Shown: piece by piece, positions 1 through 8,906 of the stretch
Numbering within the stretch: the stretch's first letter is position 1
Layout: every line of letters starts with the position of its first letter
From: Oscillospiraceae bacterium
GTDB lineage: Bacteria > Bacillota > Clostridia > Oscillospirales > Acutalibacteraceae
Length of the DNA stretch: 38,237 nucleotides
Assembly (NCBI GenBank): GCA_015065645.1
Contig: SVPW01000023.1
Coordinates: 1 to 38,237, forward strand
Direction: 5' to 3'
The notes under the pieces: generated by a model
The model's database searches: none
The model's input: only the letters and a program-made list of their open reading frames with translations
Told to the model about the DNA's origin: nothing
Program-made: the position numbers and the translations under genes

Positions 1-114
1 ATTATAAGCGGATTTTCGCTTATGATGTGTTTTTTCACCGCACCTGTCGCTGAAAAAACAAAAATGCGGCTACAAGCCGCATAAAAAATAAAATTTAGGT
101 TTTTCGACAGGCTG
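1..114. repeat. Left arm of a 114-bp inverted repeat pair
   Basis: Positions 1-114 match the reverse complement of 38020-38133 base for base except at positions 38 and 106 (112 of 114 identical by eye). The arm contains inner palindromes, including TGCGGCT/AGCCGCA around position 73 and AAGCG/CGCTT near position 10. The right copy continues into a 10-bp palindrome that the window edge cuts off here, so this copy probably starts upstream. It carries no coding capacity and looks like a dispersed MITE-like or palindromic element rather than an IS end. Confidence 0.9.
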
Positions 115-142
115 AGCGGAGTGAATCACTCCGCTTTTTTTC
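115..142 (+). terminator. Rho-independent terminator abutting the left repeat
   Basis: A perfect 9-bp stem (AGCGGAGTG 115-123, CACTCCGCT 127-135) with a 3-nt loop is followed by six T residues. It is oriented to stop plus-strand transcription entering from outside the window. It begins exactly where the inverted repeat ends. Confidence 0.75.
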
Positions 143-181
143 TATAACTTTGCAAGTGTATAATTCATACGCTTACAGAAT

Positions 182-252
182 GTAGGGGTCATTCACGAAT
201 GACCTGCAAATATTTACGAAACTTAAAGCGGGGAATCGTGAATTTTCCCTAC
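182..252. repeat. Small palindromic MITE-like element
   Basis: The stretch is bounded by GTAGGG (182-187) and CCCTAC (247-252). It contains a perfect GGTCATTC/GAATGACC hairpin (187-204) and a second, weaker GGGAA/TTCCC pairing near its right end. Terminal inverted repeats, about 70 bp length and no coding capacity fit the short palindromic elements scattered between genes in many Clostridia. Only one copy is visible here, so the assignment rests on shape alone. Confidence 0.45.
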
Positions 253-330
253 TAAGATAACAAGGAGATTTTGTATATATTATAAAATTAAAACAATAAA
301 AAATAATGTTTAAATTTTTGTATAATTTGC

Positions 331-360
331 TTGATTTTTGGTATACAAATAATTTAAAAT
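331..360 (+). promoter_or_regulatory. Possible promoter of the first glycosidase block
   Basis: TTGATT (331-336) and TAAAAT (355-360) are separated by 18 bp, about 85 bp before the GH42 start. The whole stretch 253-446 is very AT-rich, so chance matches are likely. A TATAAT at 321-326 has no good -35 partner. I see no riboswitch or clear operator in 253-446. Confidence 0.3.
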
Positions 361-446
361 ATATTAAAATTATTGTAACTAACTATGGGAAGTTTTCATG
401 GTTAAGCTTTGGTACGGTTTGATTTTTACGGATTGGGAGATATATT

Positions 447-2432
447 ATGAGTGTAGTTAAACCGCCTTTTTTGGGAGTAGCATACTATCCTGAGGATTGG
501 GATGTATCGGAAATAGATAAAGATATTGAAAAAATGCTATCTTGCGGCATAAATGTTGCCAGAATAGGTGAGTTTGCATGGCGTAAAATGGAACCGCGGG
601 ATGGAGAATTTGATTTTTCGTGGTTGCATTATGTTGTTGAAAAATTGAAGAATGCAGGTATCGGCATTGTTATGGGAACTCCCACTGCTGTGCCGCCGAT
701 TTGGCTTACCAAAAAATATCCCGATATGCTTGTTGAATATAAAAACGGTAGGGTAATGCAGCACAGCGGCAGGCGCCATGCCTGCTCAAATCATCCGGAA
801 TATATAAAATATTCTGCCAGAATCGTTGAAAAATTAGCAGAGGAATTCGGAAACGAGGAATGGATAATCGGCTGGCAGATAGATAATGAAATTTATCTGC
901 AAAACAACGAAGGTTGTTTTTGTAAAAATTGCGCCGAAAAATATCATAAGCATTTAGAAAATAAATTCGGCACTGTAGCTGAAATGAATAAAAGGCTTAA
1001 TCTTAATTTATTCAGTCAGGAGTATGATAGCTTTGATGAGGTTCCGTTGCCGAGAGATACTTGGGAAAACCCACACTTAAAGCAGGAGTTTTTAATAAGT
1101 GCAGGGCAGGCAAATATTGATTTTGTTGCAATGCAGGCAAAAATACTTAAAAAGTATACAAAAGCCCCTATCGGAACCGATCAGATTCCATATAACGGTA
1201 TGAACTACCGTAAATTACATGATCCGCTTGATGTGATTCAGTTTAATCACTATAATACACCGGAAAATCTTTGGGAATGTTGTTTATGGTTTGATTATCT
1301 GAGAACGATGAAGGATCGTCCGTTCTGGAATACCGAAACCGCAACCTGTTTTTCAGGCTCAACCGGTACTTCCGGCAGTATTAAGCCTGACGGTTTTTGC
1401 TATGTTAATTCATGGTTGCCGTTGGTTCTCGGCGGTGAGGCAACGATGTATTGGCTGTGGCGTACCCATTGGGCAGGGCAAGAGCTTGTACACGGCTCTG
1501 TTATGGATTCAAGCGGTCGCCCAATGTACAGCACGCAAGAGGTAAAAGCGGCAGCTCGTGATTTCAGAAAATGCGCCGATTTTATTAATAATACAAAGGT
1601 TCACACAAATATTGCTTTGCATTATTCTTCACTTTGCCATAATATGTTTGAAACCCAGCCGGTTGTGGGGGATTTTAATTATGGTGAATCTTTGAAAAAT
1701 TATTTTTATAAACCGCTTATAAATTGCGGTCTTCGTCCTGATGTGATTGATGAAGAGGCAGAGCTTCAAAAATATGATGTTGTTTTCTCTCCACTGATGA
1801 TAACTTTAGATCAGGGAAAACTTCGTGAAAGAATAGCAGATTGGGTTCGTAACGGTGGAATCTGGATTACCGGTCCCATGACCGATATCCGCACAAATGA
1901 CGGAACAAGATTTACCGATAGACTTCACGGAATGCTCGAAAGTTTAACACCTGCTGTTTTTAAATATTGGTTCCCTGATAAAGAAAAAAGTGTTAAATCC
2001 AAGTGGGATGATGGTGAAACATTCGGCGGAAATACCTATTATGAAATATATGAGCCGAATGTGGATGCTGATATTGTAACCGTTACAGGTGGGCATAAGG
2101 AGATTATCGGTGGTGCGGTTGTGCAGTGTTATTCTGTTGGAAAAGGCTTTGTTTATGTTTTAGGCACTATGCCTGATGAAAAAGATATGAACAAACTGAT
2201 TACGGCAGTTTGCGAAAAAGCAGATATTCCTTGTAATACAACAGAAGGTAATTCGATTATCGTATCATTCCGTAAGGGGAAAGATACCGAGGGCGTAATC
2301 CTTACGGATGTTTGCGGAAAAGGCGGAATATACCATAATAAAACAAGATATAAGGATATTATTTCGGAAAGAGCTTTTGATGATGATATCGTGATTAAAC
2401 CATACGAGGTTATGGTACTTGAAAAGATATAA
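447..2432 (+). CDS. Beta-galactosidase, GH42 family
   Basis: This 661-residue protein has the size and N-terminus typical of GH42 (GVAYYPEDW at residues 11-19). It should hydrolyse terminal beta-D-galactosides by a retaining mechanism. The acid/base is most likely E148 in the motif QIDNE, and the nucleophile E297 in FWNTETA. Cysteines 113, 157, 159 and 162 form the zinc-binding cluster seen in many GH42 enzymes. There is no signal peptide, so it should work in the cytoplasm on imported oligosaccharides. The ATG at 447 has GGGAGA six bases upstream. It is first in a same-strand run with the alpha-mannosidase 54 bp downstream, pointing to use of mixed galactose/mannose glycans. Family is clear; the exact linkage is not. 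Confidence 0.93.
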   Translation: MSVVKPPFLGVAYYPEDWDVSEIDKDIEKMLSCGINVARIGEFAWRKMEPRDGEFDFSWLHYVVEKLKNAGIGIVMGTPTAVPPIWLTKKYPDMLVEYKNGRVMQHSGRRHACSNHPEYIKYSARIVEKLAEEFGNEEWIIGWQIDNEIYLQNNEGCFCKNCAEKYHKHLENKFGTVAEMNKRLNLNLFSQEYDSFDEVPLPRDTWENPHLKQEFLISAGQANIDFVAMQAKILKKYTKAPIGTDQIPYNGMNYRKLHDPLDVIQFNHYNTPENLWECCLWFDYLRTMKDRPFWNTETATCFSGSTGTSGSIKPDGFCYVNSWLPLVLGGEATMYWLWRTHWAGQELVHGSVMDSSGRPMYSTQEVKAAARDFRKCADFINNTKVHTNIALHYSSLCHNMFETQPVVGDFNYGESLKNYFYKPLINCGLRPDVIDEEAELQKYDVVFSPLMITLDQGKLRERIADWVRNGGIWITGPMTDIRTNDGTRFTDRLHGMLESLTPAVFKYWFPDKEKSVKSKWDDGETFGGNTYYEIYEPNVDADIVTVTGGHKEIIGGAVVQCYSVGKGFVYVLGTMPDEKDMNKLITAVCEKADIPCNTTEGNSIIVSFRKGKDTEGVILTDVCGKGGIYHNKTRYKDIISERAFDDDIVIKPYEVMVLEKI

Positions 2433-2486
2433 AAAATTGATTTTATTACTATTTTTTTAATGAAATAGAATCGAGGAGATTAAGTA

Positions 2487-4910
2487 ATGTCGGAAAAAAA
2501 TTACCTTATCGGTAATGCACATTTAGACCCTGTTTGGCAGTGGAGAGTTTCCGAAGGACTTTCACTTATAAGGTCAACATTCCGTTCTGCTCTTGACAGA
2601 ATGAATGAAAATGAAAATTATAAATTTACAAGTGCGTGTGCAGGTTATTATTTTTGGATAAAGAAAATTGATCCTGAAATGTTCAGGGAAATTAAGCAAC
2701 GCATAAAAGAAGGCCGCTGGGGAATAGTTGGCGGTATGTGGGTACAGCCTGATTGTAATATTCCGTCAGGGGAGGCTTTTTGCAGGCATTTCTTGTATTC
2801 ACAAAAGTTTTTAAAAGAAAATTTCGGAAAAATCACTAATATAGGTTATAATGTTGACTCTTTTGGTCACAGCGCAGTACTTCCGCAGTTGTTAAAAAAA
2901 TCGGGTATAGATAATTATGTATATATGCGTCCCACAAGGGAAGTTGAAAATATGAATTTGCCCGAGGAAACTTTACATAAATGGGTAAGCCCTGACGGCA
3001 GTGAGATTACCGCTTTCAGAATACTTGAATTGTATAACGGTGATTTATCTGATGAGAGAGTAAACCTTTATCTTAAACAAAAACAGGATCAGATGATTTT
3101 TTACGGTATAGGTAATCATGGTGGCGGTCCTTCTAAGGAGCATTTGAAGCAGGCTGAGGAATTGGTTAAAAAAGATGGGTTTGTATATGCAACCCCAGAT
3201 GAATATTTTGAGAATGTTCAAAATACCCCAATGCCCACAGTTTCAGGTGATTTAAAGCATCATGCCTCAGGCTGTTACAGCGCAAACAGCAGGGTTAAGT
3301 TTGAAAATCGCCGTAGTGAATGTGAGCTTGTAAGGGCTGAAATATCTGATACATTAGCTCAACTTATTGTGGGTGGAGACTTCCATAATGCTGAGTTTGA
3401 AAAAGCATGGCAGAGAGTTATGTTTAATCAGTTCCATGATGTTATCGCAGGTTGTTGTATTAAAGAAGCTTATAACGATGCATATAATGCTTTTGGATAT
3501 GCCCGCCAAACGGCACAGGAATTAGAAAACTTTGCATTGCAAAGAATTGCAGGTAAAATTAAAACAACCGATTTTCTTGATGCAGGAATTTCCGAAATGC
3601 GTGACAGATTGTGGTACAGGCAGGGTGAGGGTTCACCAATGGTTGTATTCAATCCGCATCCGTTTGAGGTTAAAACAAGTGTTAGCTTCGGTACATACAG
3701 TGTCACAAAGGTACTTGACCATAACGGAAACAATGTTCCGTTCCAAATGGTAAGAGCACCTTATACCGATGGTGAAAACTTTAAAAAATGCCTGTTTGAA
3801 GTGGCTTTGCCACCAATGGGATACCGTGTTTATTATGTATATAAAAAGACTGAAAACCCAGTGGGAACAGAAGCACAAACCGATTTAACGGCTACTCAAA
3901 ACACACTTGAAAACAGTCTTGTAAAGGTTGTTTTTGATAGTGAAAGCGGTGCTGTAACATCGTATGTTTTAAAATCTCAAAATCGTGAATTTGCAAAGGG
4001 AAAACTTGTAAATGCTGTAGTTTGTGATGATTCTGAGCATGATACCTGGTCTCACCTTATCAATAAACTTAACGATGATATATCCGCTTTTGGTGAGGGT
4101 AGTTTAAGCCTTATAGAAAACGGACCTGTAAGGGCTACCATAAAATCTGTTACCAAGCACGGAAATTCTGTTCTTAAAAAGTATTATACTCTTTACAGTA
4201 ATGATGCAAGGTTGCATATTCGCTGTGTGCTTGATGTTGATGAGGAATATAAGCTTATAAAATTCTCATTCCCCGTGAATGTTGAGTCTCCTAAGGTTGT
4301 ATACTCTATGCCTTTCGGCTTTATTGAAAAAGAACCAAACGGGGAAGAGGATGTTGCCCACGAATGGGTTGATATGGTTGATAGCAATAAAAGGTCTGGA
4401 TTGGGTCTTATAAATGACGGCAGATACAGCCATTGTGCTATAGATAACGATTTAAGGGTTATCGTTGCACGCTCTTGCGCTTATCTTGACCATTACGGTA
4501 AAGCAATCCGTGATGATGAAATGGAATTTATAGATAAAGGTGAACATGAGTTTAACTTTATACTGTTTCCTCATACCGAAAATGCCACAGCTGATATTGC
4601 AAACTGCGGTAAGGTTCTTAATATGCCGCCTGTTTTGGTGCAGGAAACCCACCATGACGGTAGTTTGCCTCAAGAGTATTCCGCTTTGGAGCTGGATAAG
4701 AAAAACATCAGTGTTTCTGCTTTGAAAAACAGTGAGAATAATGATGGTTTAATTATCAGACTTTCGGAAAAAACCGGTTTGCCTACAACCGTTACCGTTA
4801 ATTTCAAGGCTATAAATCAAAGCTTTGTGCTTAACTTTACCCCGCAAGAGGTAAAAACGGTTAAATTGGGAAAAAACGGCAAGATTGAAGAAATTCAGAT
4901 TATTGAATAA
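2487..4910 (+). CDS. Alpha-mannosidase, GH38 family (short form)
   Basis: An 807-residue GH38 enzyme expected to release alpha-linked mannose. The catalytic domain begins at once: GNAHLDPVWQW gives the zinc ligands H12 and D14, and NVDSFGH gives the zinc-binding nucleophile D124. A further expected metal-site motif is QFHDVIAG. The C-terminal half has the beta-sandwich layout of the family. It lacks the roughly 270-residue N-terminal extension of the second GH38 protein at 14444, so the two are different subtypes rather than a recent duplication. There is no signal peptide. The start is supported by GAGGAG eight bases before the ATG. It sits between GH42 and a GH127-like gene with short gaps, indicating co-transcription. 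Confidence 0.92.
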   Translation: MSEKNYLIGNAHLDPVWQWRVSEGLSLIRSTFRSALDRMNENENYKFTSACAGYYFWIKKIDPEMFREIKQRIKEGRWGIVGGMWVQPDCNIPSGEAFCRHFLYSQKFLKENFGKITNIGYNVDSFGHSAVLPQLLKKSGIDNYVYMRPTREVENMNLPEETLHKWVSPDGSEITAFRILELYNGDLSDERVNLYLKQKQDQMIFYGIGNHGGGPSKEHLKQAEELVKKDGFVYATPDEYFENVQNTPMPTVSGDLKHHASGCYSANSRVKFENRRSECELVRAEISDTLAQLIVGGDFHNAEFEKAWQRVMFNQFHDVIAGCCIKEAYNDAYNAFGYARQTAQELENFALQRIAGKIKTTDFLDAGISEMRDRLWYRQGEGSPMVVFNPHPFEVKTSVSFGTYSVTKVLDHNGNNVPFQMVRAPYTDGENFKKCLFEVALPPMGYRVYYVYKKTENPVGTEAQTDLTATQNTLENSLVKVVFDSESGAVTSYVLKSQNREFAKGKLVNAVVCDDSEHDTWSHLINKLNDDISAFGEGSLSLIENGPVRATIKSVTKHGNSVLKKYYTLYSNDARLHIRCVLDVDEEYKLIKFSFPVNVESPKVVYSMPFGFIEKEPNGEEDVAHEWVDMVDSNKRSGLGLINDGRYSHCAIDNDLRVIVARSCAYLDHYGKAIRDDEMEFIDKGEHEFNFILFPHTENATADIANCGKVLNMPPVLVQETHHDGSLPQEYSALELDKKNISVSALKNSENNDGLIIRLSEKTGLPTTVTVNFKAINQSFVLNFTPQEVKTVKLGKNGKIEEIQIIE

Positions 4911-4934
4911 TTTTAAGCAAATAGGAGCTTTTAT

Positions 4935-5990
4935 ATGATAAAGCCTGTAAATGAAACGGAATTAAACGAACGAATAATTCTTAATTTTAAAAGATTGGCG
5001 GATTCTTCTTACTATCAGATTGATGAGGTGTTTGCTCCCGATTCGTATGATTGGCCTGCCGATAAAGAGGGCAGAGCATTGCTTAGCTTTGTTTCACATT
5101 ATAAAATAAGCGGTAAAGTTATACCGTGTATGAATGAAATGATAGAAAAGCTTCCCTCAAAATTAAACGAAAAGGGTTATTTGGGTGTTATTCGCAAAGG
5201 TATCATTGCTGAGCAGCAGCTTTCGGGTCATTCTTGGTTACTGAGAGGGCTTTGTGAATACTATGAGCAATTTCAAAAAAAATCTGTTCTTGATATAATT
5301 AAAAAAATAACCGAAAATCTTTTTATTCCAACTAAAGGATTTTATTCCTCTTATCCGATAGACCGTTCTCAAAAGGATGAGGGCGGAGTAAGCGGAAACG
5401 AAATCGGTTACTGTGATAATTGGCTTTTATCAAGTGATATCGGATGCGCTTTTATGAGTGTTGACGGTCTTTCGCATGTGTATAAAATCACAAAAGATGA
5501 AGCTGTAAAAGAATTGCTTGATGAAATGATAGATGTATATCTGTCTATTGATAAAATCGGTCTTCGTGTACAAACACATTGCACCTTAACGGCAGCCCGT
5601 GGAATGATGCGTATGTTTTCTGTAACAGGGGAGGAAAAATACCAAAAAGGCGCAGAACAGATATATGATTTATATGTTAATGGCGGCGGTATGACATATA
5701 CCTACCAAAATCTTAATTGGTGGAATCGTCATGATTCTTGGACAGAACCATGTGCTGTGGTAGATAAGAAGATGCCGTATGTAGAAACCGCTATGTTCTA
5801 TATGCTTAATGATTATCACGGTTATTCGGTTAGCACAAGTGAGGATAACTTTGGATTGTTTACCTCCTTTGGCGACCCCGAAAAGCCATGTTGTCCAAAA
5901 CCCGCCGCATTGGAGCTTTATAAATACATCCATAAAACGGAAGATGTATCTCCGCTTTATAAATATTGCCCCGAACTTATGCCGAAGTAA
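4935..5990 (+). CDS. GH127-like alpha/alpha-toroid protein
   Basis: A 351-residue protein whose best resemblance is to the alpha/alpha-toroid glycosidases around GH127/DUF1680 (beta-L-arabinofuranosidase and relatives). Suggestive features are DWPADKEGRALL near residue 40, LNEKGYLG, LSGHSWLLRGLCEYY and NLNWWNRHDSWTEPC, with alternating helices throughout. Classical GH127 members are about 600 residues or more and carry a C-terminal beta region that is absent here, so this is a short variant or a relative with another substrate. A nucleophilic cysteine cannot be assigned; candidates lie in TEPCAV and KPCCP. No signal peptide is present. AGGAG lies seven bases before the ATG and the gap to the GH38 gene is 24 bp. 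The fold call is moderate and the substrate unknown. Confidence 0.6.
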   Translation: MIKPVNETELNERIILNFKRLADSSYYQIDEVFAPDSYDWPADKEGRALLSFVSHYKISGKVIPCMNEMIEKLPSKLNEKGYLGVIRKGIIAEQQLSGHSWLLRGLCEYYEQFQKKSVLDIIKKITENLFIPTKGFYSSYPIDRSQKDEGGVSGNEIGYCDNWLLSSDIGCAFMSVDGLSHVYKITKDEAVKELLDEMIDVYLSIDKIGLRVQTHCTLTAARGMMRMFSVTGEEKYQKGAEQIYDLYVNGGGMTYTYQNLNWWNRHDSWTEPCAVVDKKMPYVETAMFYMLNDYHGYSVSTSEDNFGLFTSFGDPEKPCCPKPAALELYKYIHKTEDVSPLYKYCPELMPK

Positions 5991-6126
5991 GTTTAATATT
6001 TTTAGCAAAATTTAAGTGAACAAAATTTTCAGTATGAAAGGAGAGTTTCAAAAGAAAAATTAAAGTCCCAAGGCAACCGCCACACTGAAAATGTGAGCGA
6101 AAAATTCTGTAAAAGGAGAAAAAGTT

Positions 6127-7845
6127 ATGGGAGAAAAGTTTAAAAAACTTATAGCAATGGCATTGTCTTTTGCCATTCTGGCTACCTTCTGCATAGTTCC
6201 TCTTAATGCAAGCGCAGAAGATGCTAACCTGAAATTCGGTTCAGACGGCAAGTTTAAAATTGTTATCTTTTCCGATGTTCAGGATCAATACCCTGTTCAT
6301 CAAAGAGTTATAAGAATAATGGAACAGGCTATTGAGCGTGAAAATCCTGATCTTGTTGTATTTACCGGTGATATGACCGAAATAAATACAAAGGATGTTG
6401 AGGTTGATTACAGAAGAACGGTTGAGCAGATACTCGGCCCTGTAGTTGATGCAGGTATTCCGTATTCAATCGTTTTCGGTAACCACGATCCTCAAAGCTA
6501 TTATAGCGGTCAGGTTACAAGCAAGGATGCAATGTTGGCAGTTTGGCAGTCAATAGGTGATTGCCGCACAGTTGATGCTAACCCTGAGCTTTCCGGTACA
6601 GGTACCTGCAAGCTTCCGATTTATGCATCAAACGGAAACAATGTTGCTTTCAACCTCTGGATGCTTGATTCAGGCTCTTACCAGAATCCGTTAGATGGTA
6701 ATAGCGGCTATGGCAGCGTTCAGGCTGACCAGCTTGCTTGGATGGCAGCTAACAATGATGCAGGCGTTAATTCTATCGCATTCCAGCACATCCCGATGCC
6801 CGAAATGTATAACCTCTTTGTTGAGGATGCAAACGGCACAAAAACTTACAATGGTAAGACTTATAAGTTAGAGCTTATTGACGGCGTAACAGGTAATGCA
6901 GGTGAGTTCCCGGCTCCTTGCCCCGCAGATAAATCTAACGAATACGCAGCTTTAAAGGAAATGGGCAATGTTCTGGGCGTAGTTACAGGTCATGACCACT
7001 TGAATGACTTTAGTGGTAAATTTGAGAATGACGGTCTTACAATGACTGCTGTTCCCGGTATGACCTATTTTAACTACGGTGATGAAGCTATAAGAGGTTA
7101 CGGTGTAATTGAACTTGATGAAGCTGATCTTTCTACCTATAATTATCATTCCGTTAAGTTCTCTACATTGGATGCTGAAGCAGGCGGTACTACCGAAACT
7201 GTTTATGATGAATATGATGAAATTACTTATTCTGATTTAAAGCAGAACGGCAACGCAGTAGGTGAAAGCTATACCATCAGCGGTGGTCATAACTTTACTT
7301 ACGATGTAACATCTCCGTCCAATTCTGCAGTATTTAAGTTCCGTTGGACAGCAGGCTCAAACCCCGGCTTCCAGGTTTCATTTGATGGTGCTGAAAATGG
7401 CAATATTACTTATCCCTTTGGTCTTTGGATCAAGCGCGCAGATCAAACCGGACCTAACGGTTCTTGGCACTTAAAGCCCAACGATCCCAATATGGAAGTT
7501 CCGATGTCCGCTGCAGTTAAGCAGGGCGATACCTATGATATTGAAATGGGTCGTTTAAAGGTACTTTCCGGCGATCCTAAGTATGTTGGAATGTACTATA
7601 TCTACTTAAAGGTAAACGGCAAGCTTATTAAGGATGGCTATACCAATACCGATGAAAACGGCGGTTATGTTTCCAACGACTTGGATTGTTCTCTTAATAA
7701 TGTAATCCGTTTTGGTGCTTGGGGTAACGGCGGCGATGACATAATTTCCGAGTATGTAGAGCCCGCAGAGCAATACGCTGCTTATGATGTAATTGGATAT
7801 GAAGATTTATTGGATATGAAAACTATATTGCTTGGCTTAATGTAA
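6127..7845 (+). CDS. Exported calcineurin-like metallophosphoesterase with C-terminal module; 3' end disrupted
   Basis: The protein starts with a signal peptide (basic KFKK, hydrophobic core to residue 26, likely cleavage after NASA). A metallophosphoesterase domain follows: FSDVQ (D50), TGDM (D82), GNHD (119-121), QHIPMPE and GHDHLND. The first motif is DxQ instead of the common DxH. From about residue 360 there is a sandwich-like module opening YDEITYSDL and ending near GRLKVLSG...YLKVNGKL, which also occurs in the 8907-14299 protein. The last 14 residues look out of frame: after IGYE the reading frame shifts at a 12-bp direct repeat (7792-7803 and 7809-7820), and the other frame continues into a glycosidase. 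Dropping the 17 nt between repeat starts would fuse the two. AGGAG eight bases before the ATG supports the start. It should remove phosphate outside the cell. Confidence 0.85.
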   Translation: MGEKFKKLIAMALSFAILATFCIVPLNASAEDANLKFGSDGKFKIVIFSDVQDQYPVHQRVIRIMEQAIERENPDLVVFTGDMTEINTKDVEVDYRRTVEQILGPVVDAGIPYSIVFGNHDPQSYYSGQVTSKDAMLAVWQSIGDCRTVDANPELSGTGTCKLPIYASNGNNVAFNLWMLDSGSYQNPLDGNSGYGSVQADQLAWMAANNDAGVNSIAFQHIPMPEMYNLFVEDANGTKTYNGKTYKLELIDGVTGNAGEFPAPCPADKSNEYAALKEMGNVLGVVTGHDHLNDFSGKFENDGLTMTAVPGMTYFNYGDEAIRGYGVIELDEADLSTYNYHSVKFSTLDAEAGGTTETVYDEYDEITYSDLKQNGNAVGESYTISGGHNFTYDVTSPSNSAVFKFRWTAGSNPGFQVSFDGAENGNITYPFGLWIKRADQTGPNGSWHLKPNDPNMEVPMSAAVKQGDTYDIEMGRLKVLSGDPKYVGMYYIYLKVNGKLIKDGYTNTDENGGYVSNDLDCSLNNVIRFGAWGNGGDDIISEYVEPAEQYAAYDVIGYEDLLDMKTILLGLM

Positions 7846-8708
7846 ATGCTGCTGCGTTTAAGGCTTTGGCTGAGGAATTCCCCGAAATCAAGTACTTTGA
7901 GCCCTATAATGAAATCAATGTTTCAAAGGGAAGCGGACTTGAAAGATACGGCATTGCTTGGGATGCAGAAGAAAATGATGCTTACAAATTCAGCATTGAA
8001 GAAAGAGCCGGCATTATGGCTGACCTTTGCTGGTATGTTTCTAAGGCTGTTAAGTCTGTAGACCGTGCAAATCAGGTAACAACCCCGTCATTGAGCGTTG
8101 ATAATAACCATTCACATGTTGAGGGTGACTTCCTTGATGCTCTCTACAAAGCTATTGAGTCCGGTAATTATCCGAGATACAATGATGTTGCTGATACAAG
8201 AATAGACAACTTCTTCACAATCATCAACCTCCATGCTTATGTAGAGTATACCGAGTCTAACTCAATTTTTGAAAGCTTTGATACCAAGGCACAGACAAAG
8301 GTAAACGAATGGGCAGACCGTATAGCTTATGCTTATAATATAGCTAAAGCTCATAACGATGGCGGCAGCCGTGTATGGCTTACCGAGACAGGTATGTCTA
8401 CATATCATCCCGATGGTGAACCCCGTGATGAAGATAATGTAGCAGCAATTATCACTAAGTCTCTCAATAAGCTTGACACCGCACTTACCTTTGTTGATAC
8501 CGTAATTTTCTATGAAATTGCAGATAAATCAACAAATGCAGGTGCAAGTGCTGTAGAAACACATTACGGTTTGTTCTATGCATACGATGATTTGGATTTT
8601 GATCCTTACACCGCAAAGCCGAGCGCAAAGGCTGTTTACAGCTTCTTTAACGGCGGTACATCCGATTATTCAGCTCTTGATGCACTTGCAGCAAGATACT
8701 CCGAGTAA
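7803..8708 (+). pseudogene. N-terminally truncated clan-A glycoside hydrolase fragment
   Basis: This frame is open from 7803 and encodes the C-terminal part of a TIM-barrel glycosidase. YFEPYNEIN carries the usual acid/base Glu at the end of strand 4, and VWLTETG carries the nucleophile Glu of strand 7. This resembles GH5/GH39-type clan-A enzymes. Only about 30 residues precede the NE motif, whereas intact enzymes have roughly 130-170, so strands 1-3 are missing. No ATG and no convincing ribosome binding site exist near the 5' end; TTG at 7866 is the only possible start. The previous gene ends within it in another frame at a 12-bp direct repeat. It is either debris of a deletion that fused two genes, a decayed multidomain protein, or an assembly artefact. 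Confidence 0.75.
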
Positions 8709-8749
8709 TCAAACCTGTTATTTAAAAGCATTTTAAATGTAATGCAAAA

Positions 8750-8779
8750 ACCTTTTGGGGCAGAAATGCCCCAAAAGGT
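8750..8779. terminator. Perfect 13-bp hairpin after the first glycosidase block
   Basis: ACCTTTTGGGGCA (8750-8762) and its complement (8767-8779) enclose a GAAA tetraloop. The hairpin lies 41 bp after the glycosidase fragment. It has no long T run (only ATCAGGTATATTTT), so it may be a weak terminator or a 3'-end stabilising structure. Confidence 0.55.
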
Positions 8780-8806
8780 ATCAGGTATATTTTAAAATAA
8801 TAATAA

Positions 8807-8840
8807 CGGAATGCAGATAAACTTTATTATCTTTATTCCG
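8807..8840. promoter_or_regulatory. Interrupted palindrome just upstream of a putative promoter
   Basis: CGGAAT (8807-8812) and AGATAA (8815-8820) pair with TTATCT (8827-8832) and ATTCCG (8835-8840) across a 2x2 internal mismatch and a 6-nt loop. It ends seven bases before a -35-like TTGTTA. It could be a second terminator-like fold or a protein-binding site for the 8907 gene. Confidence 0.4.
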
Positions 8841-8846
8841 ATGTTA

Positions 8847-8875
8847 TTGTTAAGTCTTATGGCTTTTGATATATA
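8847..8875 (+). promoter_or_regulatory. Putative sigma-A promoter of the giant surface protein
   Basis: TTGTTA (8847-8852) and TATATA (8870-8875) are 17 bp apart. The predicted transcript would start near 8882, giving a short leader with AAAGGTG at 8888-8894. Confidence 0.4.
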
Positions 8876-8906
8876 AACTATATTATGAAAGGTGAATGCA
8901 ATAATT

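Noticed and set aside
182-252. CRISPR repeat
   Set aside because: The palindromic unit occurs once, without spacer-repeat periodicity or cas genes nearby.
6040-6126. Segment with GGCAACCGCCACACTG resembling part of a cobalamin riboswitch before the exported phosphoesterase
   Set aside because: No B12 box, no GGGAAGG-type partner and no overall fold of sufficient length. It looks like an ordinary leader.
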